The position numbers and the translations under genes were made by a program. From contig NZ_NPBJ01000027.1 of assembly GCF_002272075.1 (NCBI RefSeq), forward strand, positions 124,001-188,000: DNA of 64,000 bases, written 5' to 3'. This document shows, piece after piece, positions 1 to 8,755 of this stretch. Numbering within the stretch: position 1 is the first letter of the stretch; the number at the start of each line of letters is the position of its first letter. The notes beneath the pieces are model-generated. The model did no database searches, was not told where the DNA came from, and worked only from the letters and a program-made list of their open reading frames with translations. The stretch is from Terribacillus saccharophilus. GTDB taxonomy: Bacteria; Bacillota; Bacilli; Bacillales; Amphibacillaceae.

Positions 1-147
1 CTGTTCTCCCAATTGAAAGCGTTTCGACGGCTTATTCTTCACAGCCATTCGTTGAAAGAGAACCTGCTGTTATTGCTTATATTCGGATTCAAAGTTCCGG
101 TGAGCAGAACTTATGTGAGAGAAGTAAAGGAGCGATTTCGTTTATGA
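1..147 (+). CDS. C-terminal end of an unidentified protein (partial)
   Basis: An open frame enters at base 1 and runs 48 codons to TGA at 145-147. The visible part is rich in Leu, Arg and Lys and ends in a basic amphipathic stretch (VREVKERFRL). Its stop overlaps the ATG of the next gene in the classic ATGA arrangement, so the two are probably translationally coupled. I do not recognise the family from this tail. It could also be a chance open frame, but the overlap and the ribosome site of the next gene inside it favour a real gene. Confidence 0.5.
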   Translation: MFSQLKAFRRLILHSHSLKENLLLLLIFGFKVPVSRTYVREVKERFRL

Positions 148-626
148 ATGAGCTGTTTGAGGCGATTAGTTTAAGAGAAGCAGGCAAGCTGGCGGAAGCT
201 AATGAAAGATTGATTGAATTGGCTTCCGTTTATCCAGATGATGCTGAAGTACAGTATCAATGTGCGTGGAGCTTTGATGTACTTGGACAGGAAGCGGCTG
301 CTGTACCTTATTATGAACGTGGAATTGATCTGGGATTACCAAAGGAGCATGAGGAGGGAGCCTATTTAGGTTTAGGAAGTACCTACCGGACATTAGGAAA
401 TTATAAAAAAGCTGAGCAAACCTTGAAAGAAGCAATGAATCTGTTCCCGAAAAATAATGTTTTCCCTGTTTTTTACGCCATGGTGAAATATAATCAAAAA
501 GAACATGGCGAAGCGATGAAGATTCTCCTCCAATTGCTTGCCGAAACAACATCCGATAATGATATTTTGGAATATCAGAGGGCAATTGCTTTTTATGCGG
601 ATAAGCTGGATATCGTGTGGAACTAA
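144..626 (+). CDS. Tetratricopeptide-repeat protein
   Basis: 160 residues, almost wholly helical, with TPR-like units: about residues 2-33 (EAGKLAEANERL), 36-70 (YQCAWSFDVLG then AAVPYYERGI) and 73-105 (AYLGLGSTYRTLGNYKKAEQTL). Such proteins are cytosolic protein-binding scaffolds, and no enzymatic motif is visible. The start is ATG at 144 with AAAGGAG about 10 bases upstream, overlapping the stop of the preceding frame. A strong terminator follows directly, so this is the last gene of its operon. The partner protein cannot be told from the sequence. Confidence 0.8.
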   Translation: MNELFEAISLREAGKLAEANERLIELASVYPDDAEVQYQCAWSFDVLGQEAAAVPYYERGIDLGLPKEHEEGAYLGLGSTYRTLGNYKKAEQTLKEAMNLFPKNNVFPVFYAMVKYNQKEHGEAMKILLQLLAETTSDNDILEYQRAIAFYADKLDIVWN

Positions 627-630
627 AGAG

Positions 631-660
631 CATCTGTTAAGCAACAGATGGTCTTTTTTT
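631..660 (+). terminator. Rho-independent terminator after the TPR gene
   Basis: An 8-bp perfect stem CATCTGTT/AACAGATG (631-638 with 643-650) has a 4-base loop and is followed by GG... then seven T residues. Confidence 0.85.
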
Positions 661-702
661 CTGGAATAAATAATCTGTAATAGAACATAATGTCTCGTAA
701 TA

Positions 703-735
703 AAAAAATCCCCTCTCTTTATGCAAGAGAGGGAT
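703..735 (-). terminator. Terminator of the SDR gene
   Basis: The stem CCCTCTCTT/AAGAGAGGG (711-719 with 725-733) has a short loop. On the minus strand it is followed by a run of seven T, matching the end of the SDR gene at 746. Confidence 0.85.
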
Positions 736-745
736 TTTGCTTCTA

Positions 746-1483
746 TTATTGTGCTGTATAACCGCCATCAACGATCAAGCTGTTACCAGTCATATAAGAA
801 GAGTCATCAGAAGCTAGGAATAACACAGCTTTCGCCATTTCTTCCGCTTTACCAAGACGCTTCATTGGAGTCATCGTGGAAAGTGCAGCTTTGTCATCTT
901 CCGGAATGATTGGAGTGTCGATGAAGCCTGGGCATAGTGAATTTACGCGGATGTTTTTGTCCGCATATTCAAGTGCTAGAGAACGTGTAAGGTTCACGAC
1001 GCCGCCTTTAGCCGCATTATATGCTGCAGATCCAGGTGAGCCGACCCAGCCGTACATAGAAGCGGTATTCACGATAGTGCCGCTGCCATTCAAAAGCATG
1101 ACGCGAAGTGCTTCACGGGCAACTAAGAATACACCGTCCAAGTCCACGTTCACTGTGTTGCGCCATTCAGCATAATCCAAGTCGTGCGAAGGGTGAACAC
1201 GTCCGATGCCGGCATTGTTGAATACAATATCGACTTTTCCAAAAGCAGAAACTGCTTGTTTGAACAAATCAGCTACTTCGTTTTCACTAGTAATATTTGT
1301 TTTGATGAAGACTGCTTCTGTACCAGCTGCTTTAAGCTCTTCCTCCACTATTTTTCCTTTTTCTTCGTTCAAGTCGACTAATACGAGCTTAGCGCCTTCT
1401 GCTGCGAAAAGACGAGCTGTAGCAGCGCCAATTCCTGATGCTCCCCCTGTAATTAGTGCAACTTTATTTTGTAATTTCCCCAT
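746..1483 (-). CDS. SDR-family oxidoreductase
   Basis: 245-residue classical short-chain dehydrogenase/reductase. Visible motifs are the cofactor loop TGGASGIG (12-19), Asp37 at the end of strand beta-2 (which favours NAD over NADP), NNAG (89-92) and the catalytic Ser142, Tyr155 and Lys159 (YNAAK). The substrate is an alcohol or ketone that cannot be named; relatives are annotated as glucose dehydrogenase or 3-oxoacyl reductase. I place the start at ATG 1483, preceded by GGGGGAAA; an in-frame ATG at 1555 lacks a ribosome site. It is transcribed away from a TetR-type regulator that probably controls it. Confidence 0.88.
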   Translation of the reverse strand: MGKLQNKVALITGGASGIGAATARLFAAEGAKLVLVDLNEEKGKIVEEELKAAGTEAVFIKTNITSENEVADLFKQAVSAFGKVDIVFNNAGIGRVHPSHDLDYAEWRNTVNVDLDGVFLVAREALRVMLLNGSGTIVNTASMYGWVGSPGSAAYNAAKGGVVNLTRSLALEYADKNIRVNSLCPGFIDTPIIPEDDKAALSTMTPMKRLGKAEEMAKAVLFLASDDSSYMTGNSLIVDGGYTAQ

Positions 1484-1574
1484 TTTTGTTTCCCCCAGTA
1501 TAATAGAATTAAATCGGTTACAATTTAATTGTAATACTTTGGACACATATCTCAATCAGTAGCTGAAAAGCAGA

Positions 1575-1591
1575 TGTCTAATTATTAGACA
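1575..1591. promoter_or_regulatory. Palindromic operator between SDR and TetR genes
   Basis: TGTCTAATTATTAGACA is a perfect 17-bp palindrome (7-bp arms, 3-base centre). A second TGTCTGACTA half-site lies at 1605-1614. It sits in the divergent promoter region just upstream of the TetR gene, as expected for an autoregulatory TetR operator. Confidence 0.65.
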
Positions 1592-1629
1592 GATAATCCA
1601 ATAATGTCTGACTAAGGGGGGATTTTTTA

Positions 1630-2232
1630 ATGGAATATGAACAAGATTCGACATCTAAACGGCGTAATCGGACAAAAGAGCATTTTCGTGAGGCATTGAT
1701 TAAGCTGATAAAGAAAAAGGGGTATCATGCGGTCACAGTGAAAGATATTGTCGAAGAAGCAGCTTATAATCGCAGTACATTCTACTTCCATTATCAAGAT
1801 AAAATCGAGTTGGCAGAGGATCTGCTCGACAAAATGTTTACGGGGCTGGAGGACGCTGCGGGTATTATGTACACACTTGGAAGAAAAACATCTACAAAAG
1901 ATATAGATGTCCCGTCCTTCTCACTTATTGCGTATATTTACGAAAATAAAAGCTTCTTTGAGCTAATCAAATATGAAGACACGTTGCCGGGTATGCATAC
2001 CCGCTTTCCAAATGCTATTAAGAACATATATGAAAAGCAATTTGAATTTGAGACAATCAATGAGATGCATGTGAATATGAACTACTTCAAGATTTATACG
2101 GCTTTTGGATTCTACGGACTTGTCCGCAACTTGATTGCGGAGGATTTCCGGATTCCTGAGGAGCAATTCACAAAAGATGTTATTGAATTATCACAAACGC
2201 ATATTCAATCTTTCAAATACATCGGACGTTAG
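1630..2232 (+). CDS. TetR/AcrR-family transcriptional regulator
   Basis: 200 residues. The N-terminal helix-turn-helix spans about residues 14-60 (TVKDIVEEAAYNRSTFYFHY, the typical TetR recognition helix). The rest is a helical ligand and dimer domain resembling the TetR C-terminal domain found in YfiR-like and dihydroxyacetone-kinase-type regulators. Start ATG 1630 follows AAGGGGGGA. It is divergent from the SDR gene with a 17-bp palindrome between them, so repression of the SDR gene and of itself is likely. The inducer is unknown. Confidence 0.85.
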   Translation: MEYEQDSTSKRRNRTKEHFREALIKLIKKKGYHAVTVKDIVEEAAYNRSTFYFHYQDKIELAEDLLDKMFTGLEDAAGIMYTLGRKTSTKDIDVPSFSLIAYIYENKSFFELIKYEDTLPGMHTRFPNAIKNIYEKQFEFETINEMHVNMNYFKIYTAFGFYGLVRNLIAEDFRIPEEQFTKDVIELSQTHIQSFKYIGR

Positions 2233-2240
2233 TTCAAATA

Positions 2241-2283
2241 AAACAAGCTCAACCTCACATATGCCAGCGAGGTTGAGTTTGTT
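2241..2283. terminator. Bidirectional terminator
   Basis: The stem CTCAACCTC/GAGGTTGAG (2248-2256 with 2269-2277) is flanked by AAACAA on the left and TTTGTT on the right. It serves the converging TetR and MFS genes. Confidence 0.75.
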
Positions 2284-2324
2284 ATGTTTACCTTGATAGT
2301 AATTCGAGCAGAATTGAAAGCTTG

Positions 2325-3743
2325 TTACACAGGTTTATTTTCTTCTTCTTCTTCTTTCCACCATAAGGCATCCTCTGGATTCTCAACAGCTTCTTTATAA
2401 TCAGACTTTGTAGCAACTGTTGGATAAGATCCTTTTAAGGATTTTCCTGAAGTACTCTTGAACAAGAATAGAATCACAAGGAATCCAATGATACTCACGA
2501 TTGTTAAATACCAGCCAGGTGCTAAGTTATTCCCTGTTTGGTGGACGAGCCATGTGGAAACTAGTGGTGTAGTACCACCGAAAATGGAAACCGAGACATT
2601 AAACGTGACAGATAATGTTCGGTAACGTATATCTGTGTAAAACATCGTCGGCAATGATCCAGGGATGGAGCCTTCATACGTTGCAAGCAGCACACCAAGA
2701 ATGAGAATACCTATCGAAACAAATACCAAACCATTCAAGTTCACTAAGTAAAAAGCAAACGCAGAAAGCAGTGTTAATCCGCCTAACCCAATTAAGAATA
2801 CAGTTTTGTTTCCAATTTTATCACTGAGCCTACCGAACAGTAATGTAAGTGGCACCATGATGATCATGACAAGCGTAATTAATACGGTACCTACAGTACT
2901 GGATAAGCCAATAATCTCATCTAAATAGGATGGCATGTAAGATAATAGCATATAGTTTGTCACATTAAAGAATGCTACTGCTACGAAACAAACAATAATA
3001 TCTTTTTTATGGTTTTTCAGTATAGACAGGAAGCTTTCTTCCTCTTGTTCTTGACCTTCATTATTTGAAAGTTCATTTTCAAAAATTGGTGATTCCTCTA
3101 AGCTTTTTCTTAGATACATCCCAACTAGTCCTAATGGTAAGCCAAGCAGAAACGGTAATCTCCATCCCCATGAAGCCATCTGTTCATCAGATAAAACGAT
3201 AAAGAGCAAACTGGCAACTAGTGAAGCTAAAATATAGCCTGTGAGCGTACCAATTTCTAATCCGCTTCCCAGTATATTACGCTTATTATCTGGAGAAGAT
3301 TCTGCAATATAGACCATTGCACCAGCATATTCACCGCCAGTTGAAAATCCTTGAATAATTCTTGCGATTAATAAGAGTATCGGAGCCCATATACCTATTT
3401 GATCATATGTAGGCAATAATCCGATGAGTAATGTAGAAAAGGCCATCAATATGATTGTGGTCGTTAAAACGACTTTCCTTCCTAATCTATCGCCAATTTT
3501 ACCGAATATAATTCCGCCCACTGGGCGCATCAAAAAGGCAATCGCAAATGTTGCAAAGGTGAACACTAATTTCAGCTCATCATTCTGAACAGCACTAAAA
3601 AAGTTTTGACTAATAATAACAGCCAAGTAAGAATATAAACCAAAATCGAACCATTCCATAGCGTTTCCTACTCCGGTAGCAAACACACTTTTCTTCGCTG
3701 TTTGAATATCTACAACGTTAATCTTTTTCTTGTTAAATTTCAT
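2325..3743 (-). CDS. MFS transporter, metabolite:H+ symporter type (ProP-like)
   Basis: 472 residues with about twelve membrane segments. It opens with the MHS-subfamily signature [14 protein letters not shown] (residues about 20-33), followed by the MFS loop motif [10 protein letters not shown] between helices 2 and 3 and again [10 protein letters not shown] in the second half. The family imports osmolytes or organic acids (proline, betaine, citrate, ketoglutarate) with protons. The sequence alone does not fix the substrate. The C-terminal tail is acidic (EEEEEN). It stands alone, with a shared terminator on its 3' side and a long empty region on its 5' side. Confidence 0.85.
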   Translation of the reverse strand: MKFNKKKINVVDIQTAKKSVFATGVGNAMEWFDFGLYSYLAVIISQNFFSAVQNDELKLVFTFATFAIAFLMRPVGGIIFGKIGDRLGRKVVLTTTIILMAFSTLLIGLLPTYDQIGIWAPILLLIARIIQGFSTGGEYAGAMVYIAESSPDNKRNILGSGLEIGTLTGYILASLVASLLFIVLSDEQMASWGWRLPFLLGLPLGLVGMYLRKSLEESPIFENELSNNEGQEQEEESFLSILKNHKKDIIVCFVAVAFFNVTNYMLLSYMPSYLDEIIGLSSTVGTVLITLVMIIMVPLTLLFGRLSDKIGNKTVFLIGLGGLTLLSAFAFYLVNLNGLVFVSIGILILGVLLATYEGSIPGSLPTMFYTDIRYRTLSVTFNVSVSIFGGTTPLVSTWLVHQTGNNLAPGWYLTIVSIIGFLVILFLFKSTSGKSLKGSYPTVATKSDYKEAVENPEDALWWKEEEEENKPV

Positions 3744-4395
3744 TTTTTGTCAACTCCATGGTATACGGTTATACAAGGACAACAAATACAGTTAAACTGG
3801 CTTCCAATCACTGCATTTCCCTTTGGGAATCAGGGGTAAAACCAGCAAAGCTGTAACATGAGGAAAATGTATCTAACTGTAAACACCCGTACTTTTTGAT
3901 TTAAGGTTTAATCCATCGCGATCCGCTTTATGTAACATATTGTGTGCAAAAGCTTCATAACCATACTGATAATGATTTAAAAAATGTAATTAAAAAAGCT
4001 TTCAAAGTGTATTTGAAAGTTTTTTGATTCAGTAAGTTAAATTGTATCAAGCTTAATAAATCAACTAGCATAGGAGAGCGCATCCTCCTTTCTTCTACAC
4101 ATATTTCCATCTATTCACTGAATACACAGCCATGGTTATCATCCAAGACAATGATGACCCCTTGTATTACCTCTTTTATTTAACTCATATTAAATACCCT
4201 AACATACCAAAGACTAAACATAAAAAAGTCTGCTTTTTACTATTAGCATTGAAAATCGGATATATACCACAGTGTACTTCTCTTGTTTTTTTCTATATAA
4301 TACCGACATGAATTCATATACACATCGCAAAGCAATTTGATCCGTATATAGGTAACAGTATAAGCAGCAAAACAGATAGAAATAGAGGTGCCAAG
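3744..4395. other. Non-coding stretch between the MFS and MaoC genes
   Basis: 650 bases with no convincing gene. It holds a terminator-like hairpin near 3995-4027 and two short minus-strand frames near 4060-4180 (one preceded by AAAGGAGG) that I could not defend as genes because they run through the hairpin or are interrupted. The promoters of both flanking genes must lie here. Confidence 0.5.
3994..4027. terminator. Isolated terminator-like hairpin
   Basis: AAAAAGCTTTCAAA pairs with TTTGAAAGTTTTTT around a 5-base loop, with A and T runs on either side so it could act in both directions. No gene ends next to it. Confidence 0.5.
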
Positions 4396-4821
4396 ATGAA
4401 ATTCAGTGAATATGAAACAGGACAGCGCTACGAAACGAAAGCACTCAAGCTTTCGAAAGAAGACATTATCGAATTTGCCAAAGTGTACGATCCTCAATAC
4501 ATGCATATAGACGAAGAAAAGGCGAAGCAGGGGCGCTTCGGTGATCTGATAGCGTCTGGTATGCAGACGATGAGCACTTCCTTCAAGCTGTGGGTTGAGA
4601 CTGGTGTTTACGGAGAGCACGTAGTAGCCGGGACTGGAATGAACAATATCCAATTTATCAAGCCAGTTTTTCCAGATGATGAGCTGCGGGTTGTCGTAGA
4701 AGTGATCGAGACAGTCCCGAAACGTCGCGGCAATGGTATCGTAACGGTGCAGTTAAGCACGTATAATCAAGATGAAGTGAAAGTATTTCAAGCGGAACTT
4801 AGCGCACTTATTGATAATTAA
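4396..4821 (+). CDS. MaoC-family (R)-specific enoyl-CoA hydratase-like protein
   Basis: 141-residue single hot-dog domain. The hydratase-2 active-site pattern is present: Asp32 and His37 in YDPQYMHIDEE, then GDLIASGMQT. The family adds water to trans-2-enoyl-CoA or acts on related acyl thioesters in the cytosol. The start follows GAGGTGCCAAG. It is a single gene closed by a strong terminator. Which acyl-CoA it uses, and whether it feeds fatty-acid metabolism or another route, cannot be read from the context. Confidence 0.85.
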   Translation: MKFSEYETGQRYETKALKLSKEDIIEFAKVYDPQYMHIDEEKAKQGRFGDLIASGMQTMSTSFKLWVETGVYGEHVVAGTGMNNIQFIKPVFPDDELRVVVEVIETVPKRRGNGIVTVQLSTYNQDEVKVFQAELSALIDN

Positions 4822-4824
4822 TAG

Positions 4825-4857
4825 AAAAGGAGGCATCTTTATAGATGCCTCCTTTTT
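4825..4857. terminator. Bidirectional terminator, overlapping the next stop codon
   Basis: The stem AAAGGAGGCATCT/AGATGCCTCCTTT has a TTAT loop and T run. Its right edge reaches the stop codon of the converging GNAT-cupin gene at 4856-4858. Confidence 0.9.
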
Positions 4858-5716
4858 AGCTCCCGGTTATTTCATTAACAGCTTTCTCGAAGCAAATATT
4901 CACCGTCCGCTGTTGGGAACGGGTCCGGTGCATGACACCAGCAGGGATAGTGAATAGGTCACCCGGCTGTAAGCTGACTGTCCTTTCTTCCAGGTCAATA
5001 TATAGTTCGCCCTCGAGAACGAGGAATGCTTCATCACAATCATCATGCTTATGCCAATGATAGTCACCGTCAATAACAGCCAAGCGTACGACGTGATCAT
5101 TCACTTCACTAACAATTTCATTCACATATGATGCGGAATGCTTTGTCAGGTCTAGCAAATGCAGCAGTTTGAGCTGTCCGATTCGTTCGGCTGCTGCCAA
5201 GGAGCGGAATTCGGAATGGAGCAGACTGAAGAGAAGAACATCCTGAAACTGTCCTTCCCACTTTCGACCTTGACGAATGGTACCCTCCTGTCGGAAGCCT
5301 GCACGTCTGACCAAGCGCTGAGAAGCGATATTATCGGCATTGACCTTGACCTCGAGCCTATTCAGCTGCAATCTGTCAAAGCCGATGTGCAAAAGCTCCT
5401 GCAGGGCTGCCGTCATGAAACCTTGACGCCAAAAGGCACTGCCGAGCTCGAATTCTATTTCACCTGTTTCATGCAGGAAGTTCAAGCGTTTGAATCCACA
5501 AGTACCAATGATGGTCTGGCCCTCGTGCTTTCGAATCGTATACCGGCTTGTATGCTTTGTCTGTTCCAGCTGCTTAATCCGGGTTTTTACTTCTGATAAG
5601 GAATGCAAAACAGGATATCGCGTCCATTTCGTTACTGCTGCATCTGACCAGATTGGCAGCAGTGCGTGGGCATCTTCCTCGGAAATCGGCTTTAGTAGAA
5701 CTAAATTATGAGACAT
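4856..5716 (-). CDS. Fusion protein: GNAT acetyltransferase plus cupin
   Basis: 286 residues in two domains. Residues 1-165 are a RimJ/RimL-type GNAT N-acetyltransferase (TIIGTCGFKRL, then the acetyl-CoA region ELGSAFWRQGFMTAAL at 90-105 and the N-A-SQRLVRRAGF segment at 127-141). Residues 185-286 are a cupin with the metal pattern His220, His222, His224, Glu229 and His263 and the GELYIDLEE and PGDLFTIPAG strands. The start follows AAGGAGGAGAG. The cupin may sense or bind a small ligand of the acetylated substrate. Both halves lie in one uninterrupted frame, so this is not a frameshift artefact. Confidence 0.85.
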   Translation of the reverse strand: MSHNLVLLKPISEEDAHALLPIWSDAAVTKWTRYPVLHSLSEVKTRIKQLEQTKHTSRYTIRKHEGQTIIGTCGFKRLNFLHETGEIEFELGSAFWRQGFMTAALQELLHIGFDRLQLNRLEVKVNADNIASQRLVRRAGFRQEGTIRQGRKWEGQFQDVLLFSLLHSEFRSLAAAERIGQLKLLHLLDLTKHSASYVNEIVSEVNDHVVRLAVIDGDYHWHKHDDCDEAFLVLEGELYIDLEERTVSLQPGDLFTIPAGVMHRTRSQQRTVNICFEKAVNEITGS

Positions 5717-5769
5717 GCTCTCCTCCTTATAGTGATACTTCTGCCGTTTCTTGTTGTGTTTTTCGTGTA

Positions 5770-6834
5770 CTAGGATTGCAAAGAAAGCTTGTAATAATAA
5801 ATAGCCAATTCGTTTTGTCCAGTTTCCGTAAAGTAAGCCGCTAGTTCACTGGCATAAGTTCGTACATTGAACTTATCACCTTGTTCCAAGAAGTATTCAA
5901 TTCCCTCTGCCCACACCGTTTCGAAATTTGCATGATCGACAAACTTCTTATGCAACATGGCAAATTCCCATTTAAATATGTCATCTTTCTCCTCGATACT
6001 TAGCTGGAATCCTTCCCGATAGGCATCCATTGCCTGGTCCTGCTGTCCAGTTTTCCAATAAGATTCTGCCAAAAGGAATAAGGTCTTCAAATAAGCAGGA
6101 TATGTCCGATACTTCCGGGCAGCTGTTAAATATGGAATAGCTGCTAATGGCATTTGCTGTGCAGCATATAAATATCCAATATTATGCTGAATTAATGCAG
6201 CCAGTGCACCTTCATCTTTAAAATCTGTATGTGAAAGGGCATCATTTAAGGCACTCTCTGCTTGGGTGAATTTCTTTTGGTCGATAAAGTTGAGCCCTCG
6301 CATTAAAAGACTACGAGCAAGCAGATAGCGGTAAGCTGGGTACTTTTCAAATACTTTCACTGCATATTCTGTATGGAAGACAGAAAGAGATGAAATATCC
6401 AAGTGGAAATATGTCATTGCTTTGCGGAAGTGGAAATCACCTTGTTCTACTTCATCTTCAATAGATGAGAGATATTCCTCTGCCTTTTCTAAGGAAGCGA
6501 GTGCGCATATATATTCCATTTCCTCACCTAGACGCATTCCTTCTGTAAGATGATAATAATAATATAATGCTGGCGCGAAAGCATGCTTATACTTGCCTGC
6601 TTCGTCGTGATACCGTTTACTTTTCTTCAAATCTGATACAAGCACATGAAACCGGCTGGAGAGTAATAAATAGACTATGTAAAGCGTATCCTCCTGTTTC
6701 AGTTCCTCTAAACGGTCTGACAATTCATGATACATGTCCGAAGCTTCCTGCCGCTTCCCAAGTCGGATATGTAAATACCAATCCTCCAAAGCCGCAGTCA
6801 AATCCTGATCTATTACGAGTAAACTCCTATCCAT
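5770..6834 (-). CDS. Rap-family TPR protein without a phr gene
   Basis: 354 residues. An N-terminal helical bundle (about 1-70, ALEDWYLHIRLGKRQEASDMY) resembles the Rap response-regulator-binding domain, and a TPR array follows (about 90-354, including LLMRGLNFIDQKKFTQAESAL and FLLAESYWKTGQQDQAMDAYREGF). Rap proteins dephosphorylate Spo0F~P or block DNA binding by ComA-type regulators and are inhibited by Phr pentapeptides. The end WEFAMLHKKF matches the two other Rap-like proteins in this window, but this one is more divergent, and only 53 bases separate it from the next gene, so no phr follows. Start ATG 6834 follows AAGGGGACG. Confidence 0.8.
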   Translation of the reverse strand: MDRSLLVIDQDLTAALEDWYLHIRLGKRQEASDMYHELSDRLEELKQEDTLYIVYLLLSSRFHVLVSDLKKSKRYHDEAGKYKHAFAPALYYYYHLTEGMRLGEEMEYICALASLEKAEEYLSSIEDEVEQGDFHFRKAMTYFHLDISSLSVFHTEYAVKVFEKYPAYRYLLARSLLMRGLNFIDQKKFTQAESALNDALSHTDFKDEGALAALIQHNIGYLYAAQQMPLAAIPYLTAARKYRTYPAYLKTLFLLAESYWKTGQQDQAMDAYREGFQLSIEEKDDIFKWEFAMLHKKFVDHANFETVWAEGIEYFLEQGDKFNVRTYASELAAYFTETGQNELAIYYYKLSLQS

Positions 6835-7022
6835 ACGCGTCCCCTTTATAGTCGTCTTTCGTTATATTTTACCATTTCCGCCGAATTTTGTAGATAAAGA
6901 TGCATTAATATGTAAATTACAAGTAGATTACACACTATGAGAAATGGGAAGTATATTCTATATCTCAGGAAGAGCGTGTATAATACTGCTATAGATAGAG
7001 AGGAAAAATTCACAGTAAGGTG

Positions 7023-7514
7023 ATGAGGGACATAGCAAGCATAGAAGAATTGCATCTGGAAAATGAAAGGCTGAAGAAAAAACTTGCAGAATATGAGGGA
7101 ATGATTAAGGAATTATCTGCACCGATGATTCCATCCATTGTACCGAATACGATTCTTGTTCCGCTGACTGGAACATTTTCTGTGGAACGTTTTACACATA
7201 TTCAGGAAAAGATCGTAGGCAGCGTCGTCGATGTTGATGCAGATACAGTCATCATTGATCTTACCGGTATCAACTACTTGGATATAGATACAATTGGCTA
7301 CGGGGAGCTAAGTGCCAATATAAAAAATCTGACAGAGGCACTGAAGCTGATGGGAGTTGAAACGATATTCGTCGGCTTTTCCGCCAAATTGGTACAAAAG
7401 CTCGTCCTATCTAATTCAGGATTCCAAGGATTCAAGTCGTATTCGACATTCCGTTCAGCTCTTAAAAGCTTGTTAAAGCAAAAAGGCATGGAAATTAGGG
7501 AAATAGAAAAATAA
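7023..7514 (+). CDS. STAS-domain protein, RsbR/RsbS-like
   Basis: 163 residues. A short coiled coil (about 5-30, LHLENERLKKKLAEYEGMIK) leads into a STAS domain (about 38-155, PMIPSIVPNTILVPLTGTFS, then DTVIIDLTGINYLDIDTIGY). The coiled coil replaces the globin-like sensor of full RsbR paralogues. STAS proteins of this group build stressosomes that control sigma-B, but the second conserved phospho-Thr region of RsbR (TGIRPE) reads VGFSAKL here, so phosphorylation control is uncertain. Start is ATG 7023, or GTG 7020 immediately before it. Confidence 0.75.
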   Translation: MRDIASIEELHLENERLKKKLAEYEGMIKELSAPMIPSIVPNTILVPLTGTFSVERFTHIQEKIVGSVVDVDADTVIIDLTGINYLDIDTIGYGELSANIKNLTEALKLMGVETIFVGFSAKLVQKLVLSNSGFQGFKSYSTFRSALKSLLKQKGMEIREIEK

Positions 7515-7690
7515 GCAAATCCAGAGCTCTTGCAAATGCGAGGGCTCTTTTTTTCAATACTTTTCCATTATATTGACAGAATTCTTACAGTTTCCGCGCG
7601 GACGTCAGTATTAGCAATATAACTGCTTACTTTTCATCTTATTTTTTTGATATAATGCGAGGTAATCAAAGGTATTTATAAAGTAAGGTG

Positions 7691-8104
7691 ATGATCATAA
7701 AAAAACTGAAGAACGTCTTATTCTTCCTGCTTGGAACCATTTTCTTAGGCTTTGGGATAGCAGGAATCGTTTTGCCGGTACTGCCCGGCGGCCCGTTCTT
7801 AATGATAGCTACATTCTGTTACGCGAAAAGCTCCAAACGAATCGACGATTGGTTTAAAAGCACCACTTTCTATACAAAATATGTGCTGGCTATCACAGAG
7901 AAAAAAGGCATGACCCTTAAAGAAAAAATCCGAATTAACATAATTGCAGATGCCTTCATTTTATTTTCGGTATTTTATATTGATATATGGCTAGTGAAAA
8001 TTGTATTAATTGTACTTGGTTTAATAAAACACTATTATTTCATAAAGAAAATTAAAACGATAAAGCCAGAAGAAGTAAGCGACGGCGTTAAGAATCGTGC
8101 ATGA
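7691..8104 (+). CDS. DUF454 (YbaN-like) inner-membrane protein
   Basis: 137 residues. It has a first membrane helix (about 10-35) with the family signature GIAGIVLPVLPGGPFLMIAT, a charged stretch (YAKSSKRIDDWF), then two further helices near 85-115. The role of the family is not known. The start (ATG 7691, or GTG 7688) sits in the sequence GTAAGGTGATG, the same arrangement as the preceding STAS gene. It is followed by a strong hairpin shared with the convergent gene. Confidence 0.8.
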   Translation: MIIKKLKNVLFFLLGTIFLGFGIAGIVLPVLPGGPFLMIATFCYAKSSKRIDDWFKSTTFYTKYVLAITEKKGMTLKEKIRINIIADAFILFSVFYIDIWLVKIVLIVLGLIKHYYFIKKIKTIKPEEVSDGVKNRA

Positions 8105-8119
8105 CTTTTATAGATAAAG

Positions 8120-8156
8120 AGAAAGACCGTTTTCTATTTAGAAAACGGTCTTTCTT
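8120..8156. terminator. Bidirectional terminator hairpin
   Basis: A 16-bp perfect stem AGAAAGACCGTTTTCT (8120-8135) pairs with 8140-8155 around a 4-base loop between two convergent genes. It reaches the stop codon of the minus-strand gene. Confidence 0.75.
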
Positions 8157-8538
8157 ATGAAATTTTGTTCCCGACTGCTATCCATCTGCCATCTATATCT
8201 TCAAACACAAACTCCTTACTGCCATAGTTGGTCACCATTAATGGGCGGACGAGGGTGATGCCTTTGTTCACAAATTCCTGCTGCATCGCTGCCTGCTTTT
8301 CTGTAATGAAATACGCATCATATCCGTAGCCATACTGTATACGGTTCGGGAAGATTTTATCCAGTGCAGATTGCGTCAAAATCAGCTCGATAGTATCACG
8401 GTACAGGCATATATGCGGCTCCGCATTATTAAGATAGGAAACAGACCGAAATCCTATTTTTTCATAATAAGCTGCAGTCTTCTGTATATCCGGACAGGGA
8501 AAAATCTGCAGTAAATGGGAGAAGGATGCTTGCGTCAT
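8155..8538 (-). CDS. VOC-family (glyoxalase/bleomycin-resistance) protein
   Basis: 127 residues forming one vicinal-oxygen-chelate domain: strand-helix FPCPDIQKTAAYYEKIGFRS at the N-terminus, then ICLYRDTIELILTQ and the C-terminal GSKEFVFEDIDGRWIAVG. These proteins bind metal or an aromatic antibiotic as dimers. The substrate here is unknown. The ribosome site is weak, but no better start exists. It converges on the DUF454 gene and is otherwise isolated. Confidence 0.78.
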   Translation of the reverse strand: MTQASFSHLLQIFPCPDIQKTAAYYEKIGFRSVSYLNNAEPHICLYRDTIELILTQSALDKIFPNRIQYGYGYDAYFITEKQAAMQQEFVNKGITLVRPLMVTNYGSKEFVFEDIDGRWIAVGNKIS

Positions 8539-8755
8539 AAGGACACACTCATGGCAGCAGTGATCACAAGCCGAGTTTGGTGTGAGGTGAATTCGTTATG
8601 TAAGATATTCATATTCTTTCCTCCTTCATTTATCTATACGCTGTTTGCTGTTTCTTTTCCTTCTTATAAGAGCATCTACATAGAAGTGATATTCCAATAG
8701 CAACCTTTTTCGTATATACACGTATAAACACTATAAGAGCCGAAGGAGGATACAT

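Noticed and set aside
4040-4185. Short minus-strand frames, one behind AAAGGAGG
   Set aside because: They are interrupted by stops or run through the hairpin at 3994-4027, and their sequence resembles no family.
8515-8700. 61-codon plus-strand frame overlapping the VOC gene start
   Set aside because: No ribosome site, overlap with the opposite gene and hydrophobic low-complexity content; likely chance.
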